In this document: one piece after another, positions 23,183-35,600 of the stretch
Layout of the letters: every line of letters starts with the position of its first letter
Position numbering within the stretch: position 1 is the stretch's first letter
NCBI GenBank assembly: GCA_001662425.1
Contig: BDDC01000045.1
Location: 9,804 to 73,803 of the forward strand
DNA: 64,000 nt
Direction: 5' to 3'
Origin: Chlamydomonas sphaeroides
Taxonomy: Eukaryota > Chlorophyta > Chlorophyceae > Chlamydomonadales > Chlamydomonadaceae
Made by a program: the position numbers and the translations under genes
Notes under the pieces: model-generated
What the model was told of the DNA's origin: nothing
What the model saw: only the letters and a program-made list of their open reading frames with translations
The model's database searches: none

Positions 23183-23810
23183 AGTGTTCTCATGCGGCGC
23201 GGCCACGCCCAATCAGCGCACGCGGCCGACTATGCTGATCTGCTACTGCTATAGTGTATGAGCTCGGGGAGCGCTGCGTTCACGCATCCCAAGCTTCCAC
23301 ACGGATCGACACGATTTTTCTGAGATACGCCAGGAAAACCCACCGCTGATCCCCCCCCTTCCCCCGTGACGCACCCGCTGTGATGCACCTCGACCCGTCG
23401 GCCCGCAATATTGTCATAGCACCTGGTGATAGCCCGCCCGTATGGTGAGCATATGTCGTCTTTCACCTCGCGAGATTGCGCTACGGACCAAACAAGGGCA
23501 AATACGCAACTAAGTTGTTTAGTCTTTCTAGTCCCCGGGCTGCCAGAAGTGGCGGTTGTCCCAGGTACCCTCCAATGACTTCCATGCTGGTTCTCAAGAA
23601 AAAACTAAAAAGGACCCGACGGCAGCACGGTATCCGCTATCCGGCGCTCACGCAACCACGGACGTATCCGGCGTCCCGGCCTCGCCAGCGTGCATTTAGG
23701 TGATGACAATCGCGTCCTCCCCGCTACCGCAACGTACGCTATCGGTATGCTGCTGATTTCCTACGGCAAGCGAGCTGACAGTGCCATGTACTCCCGATAC
23801 GCATTGATAT

Positions 23811-24345
23811 ATGGGCGCCATCGCGACCCTAAACACGGGTCGGCAGCAGCTGTACGGCTCCCGCCCGCGTCCTAACCCCGCAGGCATGCGGGTCGAGGGG
23901 CTGGGCCCGGGCGCGGGCGCGAGCGCGGAGGAGCGGCCCTGCGCCGAGCCCGTTGCCTGCCGTTGCCTGCACGGGTCTCGGCGCGCATTCAAGCAGCGGT
24001 TGTCGCGGACGTCTGGGGTTGCTTGGCGTCATACGCGGCCCTCAGCCGGTTGACTCAGTGGCTGCGTGCCCCCCCCTGCACGCTGCATGCCGGCCTGCTG
24101 AATGCGTTGGTGTACTTTTGCAGCCTGCCAGCGGGCTCGTCCGCCCGTCGTGGCAATGCCATTTCTTTTGCCATCGTCCGGGTTTCCGATCCCGGCCCGT
24201 ACTGGTGTGGAGAAAACGGTTTGCCTATGCGCGCAGCGCGGCTGATCCGTGGGCGCTTCTCCTTTGGGGAACGGCATACGTGGGGCTGGGGCTCTACGCT
24301 GCCTGGGGCTTGCCGCTGGTGTTCGTGCGCTTACGGGCCAAGTGA
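23811..24345 (+). CDS. Possible small membrane protein (weak candidate)
   Basis: The end of this interval encodes RFAYARSAADPWALLLWG followed by TAYVGLGLYAAWGLPLVF and RLRAK, then a stop at 24343-24345. This would form one membrane helix with a basic end. A good 3' splice site (ACTTTTGCAG) lies near 24122, but I could not place a matching 5' exon with confidence, and no poly(A) signal follows. It may be a real last exon or a chance frame. Confidence 0.2.
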
Positions 24346-24666
24346 GGTTTGCTTCCGCCGCGTTCCCTTGCTCATCTGAGACCTCTCTTTCCCTGATGGA
24401 GTTGGAAGGCGCGGTGGCTCTGTGGCTCTGTGCCCGCCACCCGGCTGCTGAGGACAATGACTAAGCATTCGATGGTCAAGCGGGCAGGGCGCTACGGAAG
24501 ATGGGCTGCGTGGCAAAAGAAACGAAGCATGACCGCGCGTCACAACCGCGGGCCACTGCCTTGCGCCGCCCTGAAGGGGTCGACCATTGGGCCCTGTGTC
24601 ACTATGCACATGCCAAGCCGTGAAGAGTAATTCCTCCCTTTATTCTCGCATTTTGGCATGCCGGTC

Positions 24667-24709
24667 TTGTCCGTAGACGTACGTACGTTGGTTGTACGTC
24701 TACGGACAA
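24667..24709. repeat. Perfect 16-bp inverted repeat (hairpin)
   Basis: The arm TTGTCCGTAGACGTAC at 24667-24682 is followed by an 11-base spacer and then its exact reverse complement at 24694-24709. In RNA this would be a stable stem-loop on either strand. It lies about 510 bases beyond the stop codon of the minus-strand H+-ATPase gene. Confidence 0.9.
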
Positions 24710-25218
24710 CCAACCCAGTGCGCGCACAGCGCTGCAGCCACATCGCCCAAGCTGCCACAGGAGATACGATAACGATCACATTGGAACGGCACACCGCAAG
24801 GCGTGCAAGAACTCTGCTGGACACACACAGCGGCAGGGTCACCCGGCGAAGCTGCACCTCGCAGCCTCTCCACCGCTACTTCACCGCTAGCCGTACTCAT
24901 TGAACGCGCATCAACAACTCATCAGTGTGCGCACACCCATGCCCGGCGACACCCGGCTAAAACCCAATACGGTCCACAGCAGCAAACACTCTCCAGCGGT
25001 CTTCTGAACGCGACACGGAAGCAGGCAGCCGTCGGTGCCATGCTCGAACAGCGGAATACCCGCTTGCATCCCCCACGCCAACGCCCCGCCCAACCAAAAC
25101 CAAGCATCCCTCCCACCCGGTCCGACACGGTCCAGGTCAATAGCACCAGGGTCAGGTTTGGGCCGAGGTGTTCTTCCCGCTCCGCACAGTACGAGAGTTC
25201 TGTCAAGCAGCAGCCGCT

Positions 25219-28200
25219 TTAAGCGTCGGCGGTCTTGCTGGCGCTCTTGCGCGCCATACTGGCGCTGGTCTTGGCCAGGCCGGTTTGGTGGACGCCCGTC
25301 AGCGCCGCGGCCGTGTTGGACGCCAGCTTCTCGGCTGCCTCCTTGACGCCCTCGAGCGCGGGGGCGATCTCGCCGCGCGTCTTGGGGTCCAGCTCGGCCG
25401 TGGCGGCACCCAGGTTGTCCACCACGGTCTCCAGGGCCACCACGCCGCCCTCCACGTCCCGCGCGGCGTCGCGGGCAGCTGCGCCGCCGGAGAGGCGCCC
25501 CATGCCGCCAGCCTATAGCACGGAGCAGAAGGAAGGGCATGCTCAGCTGGATGCATGCGGCTCCACATGCCACATAGCGCGATAAGACCGGGCATTTGCA
25601 CTGCTGGCCAAGTCAGCCCACACACACCTGCTTGAGCTGGGCAGAGACACGAACCAGGTTGGCGGAGGCGCGGCCAAGGTTCGTGGCGGCATCCGCCTTC
25701 ATCGCCGAGGCAACCTTCTTCTGGGCCTCCTCCACCTGCAATGCACGACAACACATGCAAACACTCAGCGAGGCATGCAAGCAAAATGTCCCGACACCTT
25801 TAGTAACCCGCACGCCGCGATACATGTTGCGCATGTCCCCACCTTGGCGGCCAGTAGCTTGCCCTCCACCAAGCCGACCGAGTGGCGAGCCAGCGGGTCC
25901 TTCGCGTCGTCCACGTGGGTGGCGTCGCGCTTGTTAACGGCCATCTGTAGGGGCGGGGGCCAAAAGGGTCCAAGGTGAGAGGGGCAATGGCGCCGGGATG
26001 GCAGGCGTGCGGGCATTACAAGGAACCCCCTGATGAGATTGCAAGAGCCCTGCGTACCGCAGTGTTGATGTCGAAAATGTTGTAGCGGTGCATCACCCAG
26101 TAGGCGCCGACCTTGAGGGCGTCCTGGACCCACCACCAGAAGATGCAGTAGATCCAGACCTGCGAGGAGCCAAGGCACGAAACAGTCAGCGCCGCGCATC
26201 AGTGCCTTGCACCGGACCAGGCACGCCGCGGAGCTTTTTTGGGCACCCATAGGCTAGGGGACGTGCAAGGTGCATGCACATATGCTTACCCAGAGAGGCA
26301 TAAGCGTGTAGTCGCCCCAGGCCAGGCCCTGAGTGGGCGTGTGGTCGGTCTCGCCCTCGGGCCAGATGCAGGCCAGGATGGTCGAGATGGACAGCGCAGT
26401 CAGGGCAGCGCCCAGCAGGATGGGGCTGGGCCTCGAGGACCAGAAGAAGCCGTCGTGCGTGCGGGCCGAGAAGAGCGTGAGGAAGTCGGATACGGACACC
26501 TTGAGGTAGATAATGGTCGTGATCTGAGGGCACAAGCGTGGGCGTTGACACTCAGCGTCGAGCACATGCTTTGCCTACACCAAGGCCAATGCGCAGTTCA
26601 AAAAGAGGCGCGCACCTTGCCGTAAGACATGCCACCCATGCCCCACTTCTCGAAAATTCCATCGGGGTTCCAGCTGTCCAGGGCGGCCCACAGGATGAGG
26701 ATCGACGAGCCGCACGCCACCATGCCCAGCACAATCGAGATGGCAAACAGCGCCTGCGATGCATGACCAACCATGTCAGCAACGGCCGGGACAGGGTGGC
26801 GGCAGCGGGCAGCCGCTGTCCCGAGCCCACGCAGGTCTAGGCTCACCAGCAGGTTCCACTTCTCAGGCATGGGCGAAGGCTTGACGTGGTCGTAGCCAAT
26901 GGAGATGAGCGTGCCGTCGTTCAGCAGAGTGATAAGCATGAGCATGAGCACGGGCATCTTGAAGAAGCTGGGCCAGGGCTCGCCGGTGGGGTCGCGAGTG
27001 CACAGGTGCGGCGGGACGGCGTCCCAGTGCCACTCATCGGGCTCCTTGACGGCCACATAGTTCGGCGGGCACTTCCAGGTTCCGGCCTTCTGGTCAATGT
27101 CGAAGGCTGCGGTGATGGGCTCATAGTCCATGGGGCGCAGCGCGAAGACGGCGATGAAGAAGAAGGTCAGCAGCTGCAGCGTGGCGGCGATACGGTAATT
27201 GATGAAGTTCTTCATGCGCTGGAAGATGCAGCGGGCGGTCACGATGCCGTGCACGATAGTCGACAGGCCGGGCTGCGTGAGCACGATGTCGGCGGCCGCG
27301 CGCGCTGCGTCGGTCGAGCCCTGCACCGCCACGCCCACATCGGCGCGCTTGAGGGCGGGCGCGTCGTTCACGCCGTCGCCGGTCATGCCGCAGGCGAAGC
27401 CGTTCTGGCGCAGCGCCTCGACGATCAGGTACTTGTGCTCGGGGTACACCTGTGGGTTGCAGAACGCACCAATACCCGCCAGGCGTTAACCCGTCTGACC
27501 AACCCCAGTACACCCAGGCACGCCATTGACACCAGACTCAGGCCGCAGAATTCCTTACGCCGGCGCACCTGCGCAAAGCCGTCAGCCTCCATGATGATCT
27601 TGCCATACTTCTTGCCGAGGTCCTTTGGCGCCTTGCCATCCGCATCCATGGTCGGCAGGTTCTTGGGGTCCTGGATGTTGGTGCCCATGCCCAGCACGCG
27701 AGCCGTCTCCTGCAATATGGCAAGCGGCATCATCGAGCGAATGTGACGGGCAGGAAGGCCACACACACCAATCAGCATCAAGTTGTTCCTAAGTCGTGCC
27801 CAATGACCGCGCACGCATGCATTGCCGCGGCCCACCTTGGCGATGAGCAGGTTGTCGCCGGTGATCATCTTGACGTCCACGCCAAAGGCCATGGCCTTGT
27901 GAATCGTGTCCTTGGTGTCGGGGCGTGGCGGGTCTAGGAACGTGAGCAGACCCGCCATGTGGAACTTCTCCATGTTCTCTGTCGAGGGAGGGCGGGCGCG
28001 ACGCACAGGTGCGTAAGAAATGGCCTTTGGCGCCGCATTGCAATTGGTCAGTTTGCGCAAGAGTAGCGGGTGCGCTCACAACACGGTCCAGTACCACGAG
28101 GCAGGCGTGCGCTCACCGTCAAGGGTGCGGGCGATGGCCAGGCAGCGGATGCCGCGCAGGCCGAAGGCCGAGACAACCGCCTCCACGCGGTGCGCCAGCT

Positions 28201-31021
28201 CCTCGTCCTTGCACAGCTTGAGGATGATGTGCGGCGCGCCCTTGGTGACCTGCACGGTTTGCATGCAGGATACGCCGTTCATCCACGCCCCCATGCCCTG
28301 CCTGCTTCGCTCTCGCCCCATTCAAAAGTAACCGAGAACCCCAGCCCACCTTGAAGACCTTGCCATCACGCTTGTCCTTGATGGTGCCCTCCGTGCGCTT
28401 GACGGTGGGGTCAAACGGCATGTAGTCCACCTGCTCGTAGACGTCGAGCGCAGAGAGGTCCTGGTTCTCGCAAAGCAGCACCAGCGTGTCGAGCGCATCG
28501 CGGGGCGGCTCGTGCCACTTAGCGGCGAGAGCCCCCAGCTGGAGCAGCTTGCGCTGGTCCAGGCCGGGCAGGTACACGGGCGTGTCCTCCTGCGATTGGG
28601 GCATGGCGACACGACATTTCGTTCACATCAGCCCTGCTGAGTGTAGGGCACTCAGTCGCTGCCCTCGACGCTGTAACACTCCTTCGCCTCGCTGCCCCCG
28701 CACACCTGGATGACCATCTTGTTGAGCGTGAGCGTGCCAGTCTTGTCGGAGCAGAGCATGTTCATGCCGGCCATATCCTCGATGGCAGCAAGGCGGGTCA
28801 CGATGGCGCCGTGCTTGCTGAGCTCGCGAGAGCCCAGCGCCAGAGTGGTGGTGCACACAATCTCGATGGCAATGGGGATGGAGGCGACCAGCAGCACCAC
28901 GGTGAACGACAACGCCTCCTTGAACTTCTCGCCCTCGCCCATCATGTACCCGAAGGCGGTGGCGCACAGGGTGATGGACGCGACCACCAGCACGAACATG
29001 ATGGTGAGCAGGATCTTCTGCAGGTGGCCAAGCTCGTCGCCGCCCTGCTGAAGCATGGATGCGGTCTTGCCGAAGAAGGTGTTCTTGCCGGTGAACTGCA
29101 ATGGAAACATGTCAGCGGGACGAAGGTGTTCAGACGGGGTCTCCAAGCGAGTTGAGCTCCCGATTGCTCACCCGCCACACGCCCGCGTGCTAGGAAACAT
29201 AGCAATGCTGCAAATCCTGCGCCAAAGCCACTCAGCTGCCCATCCTGCCTATTACGCTTTTCACCTCCCCTGCTATGTAACCCGTGAAGGCGGGCTTGAC
29301 ACAGCAACTGGCTAAGGGGGGACCCATGCACACGCAGGCCCACAGGGAACGCTCCCGCGTGGCTTCTTCTGATCGCGCCAGCGCCCCGGGGCCTCACCTC
29401 AACGGTGCCCTCCGTCTCGCCGCGCACGACGGTGGAGCCCATCTTGGCGCTTTCGCCCTTGTGCATGGTCACAGGCAGCGACTCGCCGGTGAGGGCGGAC
29501 TGGTCGATCTCGACCTGTTCAGATCCACAAGGAAGACGACCAGCGTCAACACAGGGACATCTAATCAGTCGGGTGGACTGAGTCAAGGCGGCTGGCGAGT
29601 CAGGACGGCAGAAGCATAGGCACGGTAACAACCAGGCCCACCTGAGCGTGGTTGACGAGGGTGTCCGCGGGCACGCTTGAGCCGGCGGCCAGCAGCACCA
29701 GGTCGCCGGGAACGAGGAGGGACGCATCGAAGTTTTGCCATTTGCCATCACGCTTGACGGTGGCCTGTGGCTTGAGGGACGCCTTCAGGGCTGCGACGGC
29801 GTCACCGGCCTTCGTGGTCTCGTACCTGTACGTCGCAAAACGGGGCAACGGAATGGGTTCATGAGAACACCGAGACGAGGGCATCCAGGAGAGCAAGACA
29901 AACAGACAAAGACAATTGATGTTACAACCAAAATATCTGTGAATGTGATGCTACTAACAAGCAATCAAGCCGCTTTGCCATGCTGCAGTACCAGTGCGCC
30001 CGTGCGGCTCATGCTGGGTACCCGACCACGTCGATGCTCGATGGGCAGCTAGCAACGGTGCCTGGCACTTGCGGGCCCGGTGGGGTAGCCGTGGAGAGAC
30101 TTACCAACCGAGCGTGGCATTGATGAACTGAATGCCCATCAGAATGCCGAAGTCGGGCCAGTTCTCGATGGCGGCCTCGATGATGGCGGCGATCCAGATC
30201 ATAATGGGCATGGGCTGGTACAGCTGCGGGCAGGACGAAAGGAGAAGGGGGCAGCAACATGGTGCGTTAGCGGCGTTCCGGAGCCTGCACCTTGTTAAAT
30301 ATCATGACGGCAGGTTCAGACCGCACATCACGAGGTGGACAGACTGCTTCAGCCGACCCTGCCGTCACATGTGGTCATCCGCATGTGGCGCCGTTACTCA
30401 GATTTGACATAACCGCGACGAGCAGGCGCGTGCCAGCAGCAGATGCGTGGCAGGTTTTGATTGTGAAGTGGGGGCGTGAAAGGTGCTGCCTGCGTCTCGC
30501 CGCGTGCTGATTGACCCTAGGACTGCCTCGCAGAGCTCGCACGCTAGTAAAGGAGCATTAAGTGTCAATAACTTTAGCCGTTGACGTTCGACTAGGGCCT
30601 GGCGACGTAATGCCGTTACGCCCTAGAGATATGCGCTGTCGGCGACGGCCCCGCCAACACACCTGCCGCACGAAGACAAGCCAGCTAGGCGTAGACTTCT
30701 CCTCAAGCTCGTTCTTTCCGTGAATCTTGAGCAGCGCCTCGGCCTCTGCGTTTGGGCAAGTCAGCGCAAGTTTGGTCAAGGGTCTTGCACCCCAGCCGCA
30801 TTGCCCTCGGTTGCAGGGCCCGAATGTTGAATGCGTCGCGACTATGCTGCGTGCCACCACCGGTTGCAAAGCGTCCCGGTGAAGCCCATCCATGCGCGCT
30901 CACCGGCCGTCGTGAGGCCCACCGACGGCGTGAAGTCCTTTGGACCATCTCCGTGTGCCCTGTCGAAGTCCACGGGCGCGTCACTTTCCTTCGCAAGTGC
31001 TGCTGGTTCTTCTCCGCCCAT
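25219..31021 (-). CDS. PMA: Plasma-membrane-type P3A H+-ATPase, copy 1
   Basis: A multi-exon minus-strand gene from ATG 31021 (exon 1, 31021-30904, MGGEEPAALAKESDAPVDFD) to TAA 25219-25221. It encodes a P-type ATPase that pumps protons out of the cell and energises the plasma membrane. Visible signatures in order: the N-terminal AEALLKIHGKNELEE, the M1-M2 region, the actuator LTGESLPVT, and the phosphorylation motif [13 protein letters not shown]. They continue with KGAPH, MITGDNLL and [16 protein letters not shown], then the M6 proton-site motif [11 protein letters not shown] typical of P3A pumps. M7-M10 follow, with [11 protein letters not shown]. An extracellular loop of about 60 residues with two cysteines lies between M5 and M6. 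The C-terminal tail of helical segments lacks the terminal 14-3-3-binding motif of land-plant pumps. Two large exons (27449-26862 and about 29097-28708) are unbroken, unlike copy 2. The order number within the alga's PMA family is not assignable from this window. Confidence 0.92.
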
Positions 31022-32633
31022 TCTGCTGCCCAGCTCTGTAAAGCCGGCTCAGCGGTGGTTCTTGTATTCCGGGGTGTCAGTAGTATATAGGAGTGCGAAG
31101 GGCCGTCGGCCCTGGCGGTGTTAATCAGCTTTCGGGTCGGCGGTACGGCGGGATCGGGCCACGCTTTGGGCAAGCTTGGCACGCCCCGCCGCCGCCATCT
31201 GGAGCGTGCACGATCAGCTCCTGTCGAATGCGTGCAATGAAGCAGGCATTGTCGGGCTTGAGAGCAGTCGCGCGGCGTGCGACAGCAGCACGCGATGACC
31301 TTTTTCCGGGATGAATATCTGGCTTGTTCAAGGCTGCAGACTGCAAGCTGCAGCTACCCAGAATACGTAAACGTTCAGGTACTTTCGAAGGTCCGCACGT
31401 GCTGCCGTGTCGGTCTTAGGGTGCCACTTGCGTTTCGCGAGACTCACGCCGAACCCGAATCAACTGAGGTTGATGCGTGCATAGCAGCGTGAACGCTACG
31501 CAAAAACACCCACCTACTGTCCTGCCAGACAGGGACCGCCGCCAAGCGTCGCCGAGCCTTCCACGTGTCTGGCCCTGTCGGGCGGTGGCCTGGGCCCTCC
31601 TGCCGTCGCCTGTAGTCAGCTCTCGGGTGAAGACCCCGAGGCGCGCCCTTCGGGATTGGGTGCGGATGTGGCTGTGAGCAGAGCGGCCGTATCAGGAGGC
31701 TGCGTAAGCCTGTGAGGCAGTCCCCAACCAGTCAGGCCGTGTCCTCTGACGCCCCCTACCCAGCGCCCACCCCCGCATCGCTTGCTGCATCCTCGTCACT
31801 TGTCAATTTCCTGCAGGCTGATGCAGCGCCCCCCCTTCCCGTCACAATCGTGGCAGCCGGGCCTGCGTGAGGAGCGGGGCCGCTGCCTTGAGCAAATGAC
31901 TTGTGCACCTGTGTGCGCACATGGCCTGCACAAGCTGAATTCACGTTTCGATGAATTCACGTTTTCGCAGGTTACAGATACTCCTTTTCTGACTTCGTTC
32001 TAGTTTATCATAAGCTGTGGGGCTCAAGTTTCGGTAACCACACGTGTAAGATGCACGGGGAGACCGGGCTGCGGAGGCACAAGCTTGCGCCGCTAGACTT
32101 GCAGCCAGCTCGTCTGCAGCCCCAGGCAGTACCTGCAGCGACTGCCAACCCCTGCCAACCCCTGCCAACCCCCGCTCAGCACGCAGAGCGCCCTTGCCGT
32201 GCGGTAACAGCAAGCATGTCTTGGGCTGCGGTCCGCTGACGTGGACCAGTACTGCTGGGCGACAACACTGCTTTAGTGCAGGTGCCGGGTTCTTGCGGAA
32301 CCAATAGCGCTGGCTGCGGTTCACCTTACAACCATTTCCGTTCGACCCCATCTGGGCGATTCGTTATCCAGGCCAATGCAACTACAGACCGCACGCACAC
32401 CAGCTAACACACCAGCTTTCCGCCAACCATGCCAAGGGCACGAACGCAGGCCGGGCGCGGGCGAGCCGCGGCGCAACGTCGGACCGCGCAACCTCAGCCA
32501 CAGTCCTGCAGGCCAACGCCATCCCCGGCACACCTAACCGCGTTTGACGTCCGCTGCTTCACGCGTCCCGTGCGCCCGCAGCCACGCTTGACCCCTAGCT
32601 TCGGCCCGCTGCCCCGCCGCCCGCCGCAGGCCC
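31022..32633. other. Region between the two H+-ATPase genes
   Basis: This holds the promoter and leader of copy 1 and the 3' flank of copy 2. Short direct repeats (CTGCCAACCC three times near 32145-32172) are present. No gene is recognised; the open frames are short and lack motifs. Confidence 0.5.
32326..32330 (-). terminator. TGTAA polyadenylation signal of H+-ATPase copy 2
   Basis: TTACA on the plus strand, read as TGTAA on the minus strand, about 300 bases after the stop at 32634-32636. Confidence 0.55.
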
Positions 32634-35600
32634 TCACACGCCCCCGCTACCGCGGCTCGTGGCGCTGCCGCGGCTTCGGCGGGCTGTGCCGCTCGCGGCC
32701 GGCAGCTCGAAGGCGCGCGCCAGGTCGTCCAGGTGGGCGGCGGCCGACTGCACCGGGCCCAGGTGCGGCTCGATCTCGGCCCGGACCTGGCGGGAGAGGG
32801 GCAGCAGCCAGGCCGGCGGAGCGGCGGAGCAGCGGTCAGGCGGCAACCTCGCAGCTGGTCACGCTGCTGCCGAGCCGCCACCCGGCCAGCGCAGGAGGCA
32901 GAGCCCGCCGGGACTCCTGGCCCCCGTCCCGCCGGCCGCCGTCAGCGCGCACGCGGACCCACCCACCTGCGGGCTCAGCGACGCCGCCGCCTCCCGCAGC
33001 GCCGACACCGTCTCCTGCACGTACACGCCCGGCATGCCGCCGCCCTCCACGTCCGCGCGGCCGCCCGCCGCGGCGCCGCCAGCGGCCATCGAGCCCGACG
33101 GCGAGGGGCGGCCGCCTGACACAGCAGAGCGGCGGCCGATGGTCTCCCGCAGCAGGTGCGCGCTGCCCCGGGCCAGCGCCAGGCCCTGGGACACGCGCGC
33201 CAGCTGGCCGGCGGGCACGGCTGCGTCGGGGTGAGGCAGGTAGGAAGGTGGTGAGGCGGGTAGGAGGGAGTCAGGGACATGAGGCCTGGGGGCGCTTCCA
33301 CGCCCCGTTCCCACTGCATTGCCTCCGCCCCCCTCGCTCCTCTACTGCCACCCCTTCTGCCGCTGCCGGCACCCCGCCCTCCTCCGCCAGCGCCGCCTGG
33401 CTCCATCGCCCCCTGTCCCAGCCCGCCGTGTTCTCCGCCGCCGTGCCCTACCCGACATGCGCTCCAAGGCCTCGGCGGCTCGCTCGATGCGGTGGTGCAG
33501 CAGCTTGGTCTCTGTGAGGCCCACGCTGGCGGCCGCCAGTGGGCGGCCGGGCTGCTCGGGCTGCACCGCCTCGCGCAGGTTGACCAGCTTGGCGGTGTTG
33601 ATGTGAAACACGTTGTACCTGCACGCCACGCAAGGGCGGAGGCAGCGTACGGCATAGGGTACGGATGAGCGTACGGCAGAGGGTACGGATGCGCGTCCAG
33701 CGAGGCGCAGGGAGGGAGGGCGTGCGCGGTGGGCAGGCGCGGGATGCGTAGGTGTGTAGGTGCAAACCCGCGCAGCACGAGGTTGCAGGCGTGGATCCAC
33801 ACAGCGGGGAGAGCTGCAGCGGGGGGCAGGTGCCAGGGGAGATGGCGCGGACGCGGCCGCGGGCGGCACCTGCGCATGAAGGCGTACGCGGCCACCTTGA
33901 GGCCGTCCTGCACGAACCACCTGGCGGCGCAGAGCGGGCGGCGGCGGCGAAAGCACACGGTCACCGGCGCTGCGGTGCTGGTGCACGTGCAACCCCTTCC
34001 CAACATGCGCCCCTCCCCTGACGCGGGTGCCGGCGTCGGCGGCGATGCCGCTGGTGCCGGACCGTGTGCCCGTGTGCCAGCCACGGCCCTGCCGCCGCCC
34101 ATGGCCCTGCTGCCACACGCACCAGAAGATGCAGTAGATCCAGACCCACAGCGGCAGCAGCGTGTTGCCGGGGGCGTAGGCCAGCCCCTCCACGGGCTGC
34201 TGGTCCAGGCTGCCGCGGGGCCAGGCGGAGGCCAGCGCCGTGGACAGCGACAGCGCCAGCAGCGCGGCGCACAGCAGGATGGGGCTGCGCGGCGAAGGGA
34301 GGGCGGGGGAAGGGGGTTGGGGCGGCGGCGGCAAGGGGCCGGGCGGGGTGTGCGGTGTTGGGGTAGAGGACACGAGGGGGCGAGGGCGGGGAGGGCACGG
34401 GGCCGGGCGGGGTGTGCGGTGTTGGGGTAGAGGACACGAGGGGGCGAGGGCGGGGAGGGCACACAGCAGGGGGAAGGAGGGGGAAGGAGGGGCGGGGAGT
34501 CGAGGGCAGCGGCGGGGGCAGCGAGGACATGGGCGCGTGTGCGCCGCCGCGCACCTGGGTGCGACCGTCCAGAAGAAGCCGTCGTGGGTGCGGGCGGAGA
34601 AGAGGGTCAGGAAGTCGGATACGGACACCTTGAGGTAGATGAGCGTCGTGATCTGGCGGCAAGGAGCAATGCGGCCGGGCATGCGGTCCAGGAGCTGGGC
34701 TCAGCGCAGCCCCATGCGGCCAGGCCCACACTACCACTGGGCCGTCTGTGTCATCGCGGGACTGCCAAACGGAAAACAGCACAGCCGCACGGGAACCCGC
34801 CACTTATGCCCAGTCGCACCTTGCCGTACGGCACGCCGCCCAGGCCCCAGCTCTGGAAGACGCCGCCGGGCTGCCAGCTGTCCAGCGCCGCCCACAGTAG
34901 CAGCAACGAGGAGCCGCAGGCGACCATGCCCAGCACGATGGAGATGGTGAACAGGGCCTGGCGTGGTAATTGGTTTGGGGCAGCCAACTTGTGAGCAATT
35001 GCTCGTGTGATGACTGGTAAGCTAACCCAGGCTGGGCGCGGCACACGCTGGGTTGCACTAGCAGCGGCGGTGGGGCCATCGCTGCGCTGCAGGGGAGGCT
35101 GCTCCCAGCACCACGAAAACCACTTGCCTCCAGCAGCCTGACCCGTCTCGCGTAGACCGGGCATAGCCCACGTGGTCCGACCCACATGGCCTTAAGCTGC
35201 ACACCAGTGTAAGGCTCGGTCCCCGCCTGGCCGCAGGCCATGTCCTGGGCCATCGCTACCCCAACTTCGCTGTGGCCTGTGCATCACCCCTACCCTGTAT
35301 TGCCCATACCCAACCCGACCCGACCCGACCTTCATGAGGCGCCTGGCCCAGGCCGGACCCACACGGCTCCAGCCCTAGCCCAATCAATCGGGGCCCCATC
35401 CCATCCCATCCCACGGCTGCAGGCCGCCCCTCCTCCCAGCGCACGGCCCCCGGGCGCCCAGCTCCCCACCGGTAGGCTCCACCCCTCAAAATGACCCACA
35501 TGGCTCCAGTTCTCAGGCATCTCCGCCCGGCATCTCCGCCCGACCCACATGGCTGCGCCCAGCTTGGCCTCATCGCGCTAGGCGGGCCCCGGGTGCCCTC

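Larger units (their letters stand above)
23183..25218. other. DUF506 gene promoter and H+-ATPase 3' flank
   Basis: The right part is downstream of the first H+-ATPase gene and the left part holds the DUF506 promoter. A weak coding candidate lies at 23811-24345 and a perfect hairpin at 24667-24709. Nothing else is supported, and no minus-strand TGTAA was found for the H+-ATPase gene. Confidence 0.4.

Noticed and set aside
33342..34682. Single 446-codon reading of the H+-ATPase copy 2 region
   Set aside because: It contains real exon pieces ([37 protein letters not shown]) but reads through Pro-rich introns that include the 64-bp duplication.
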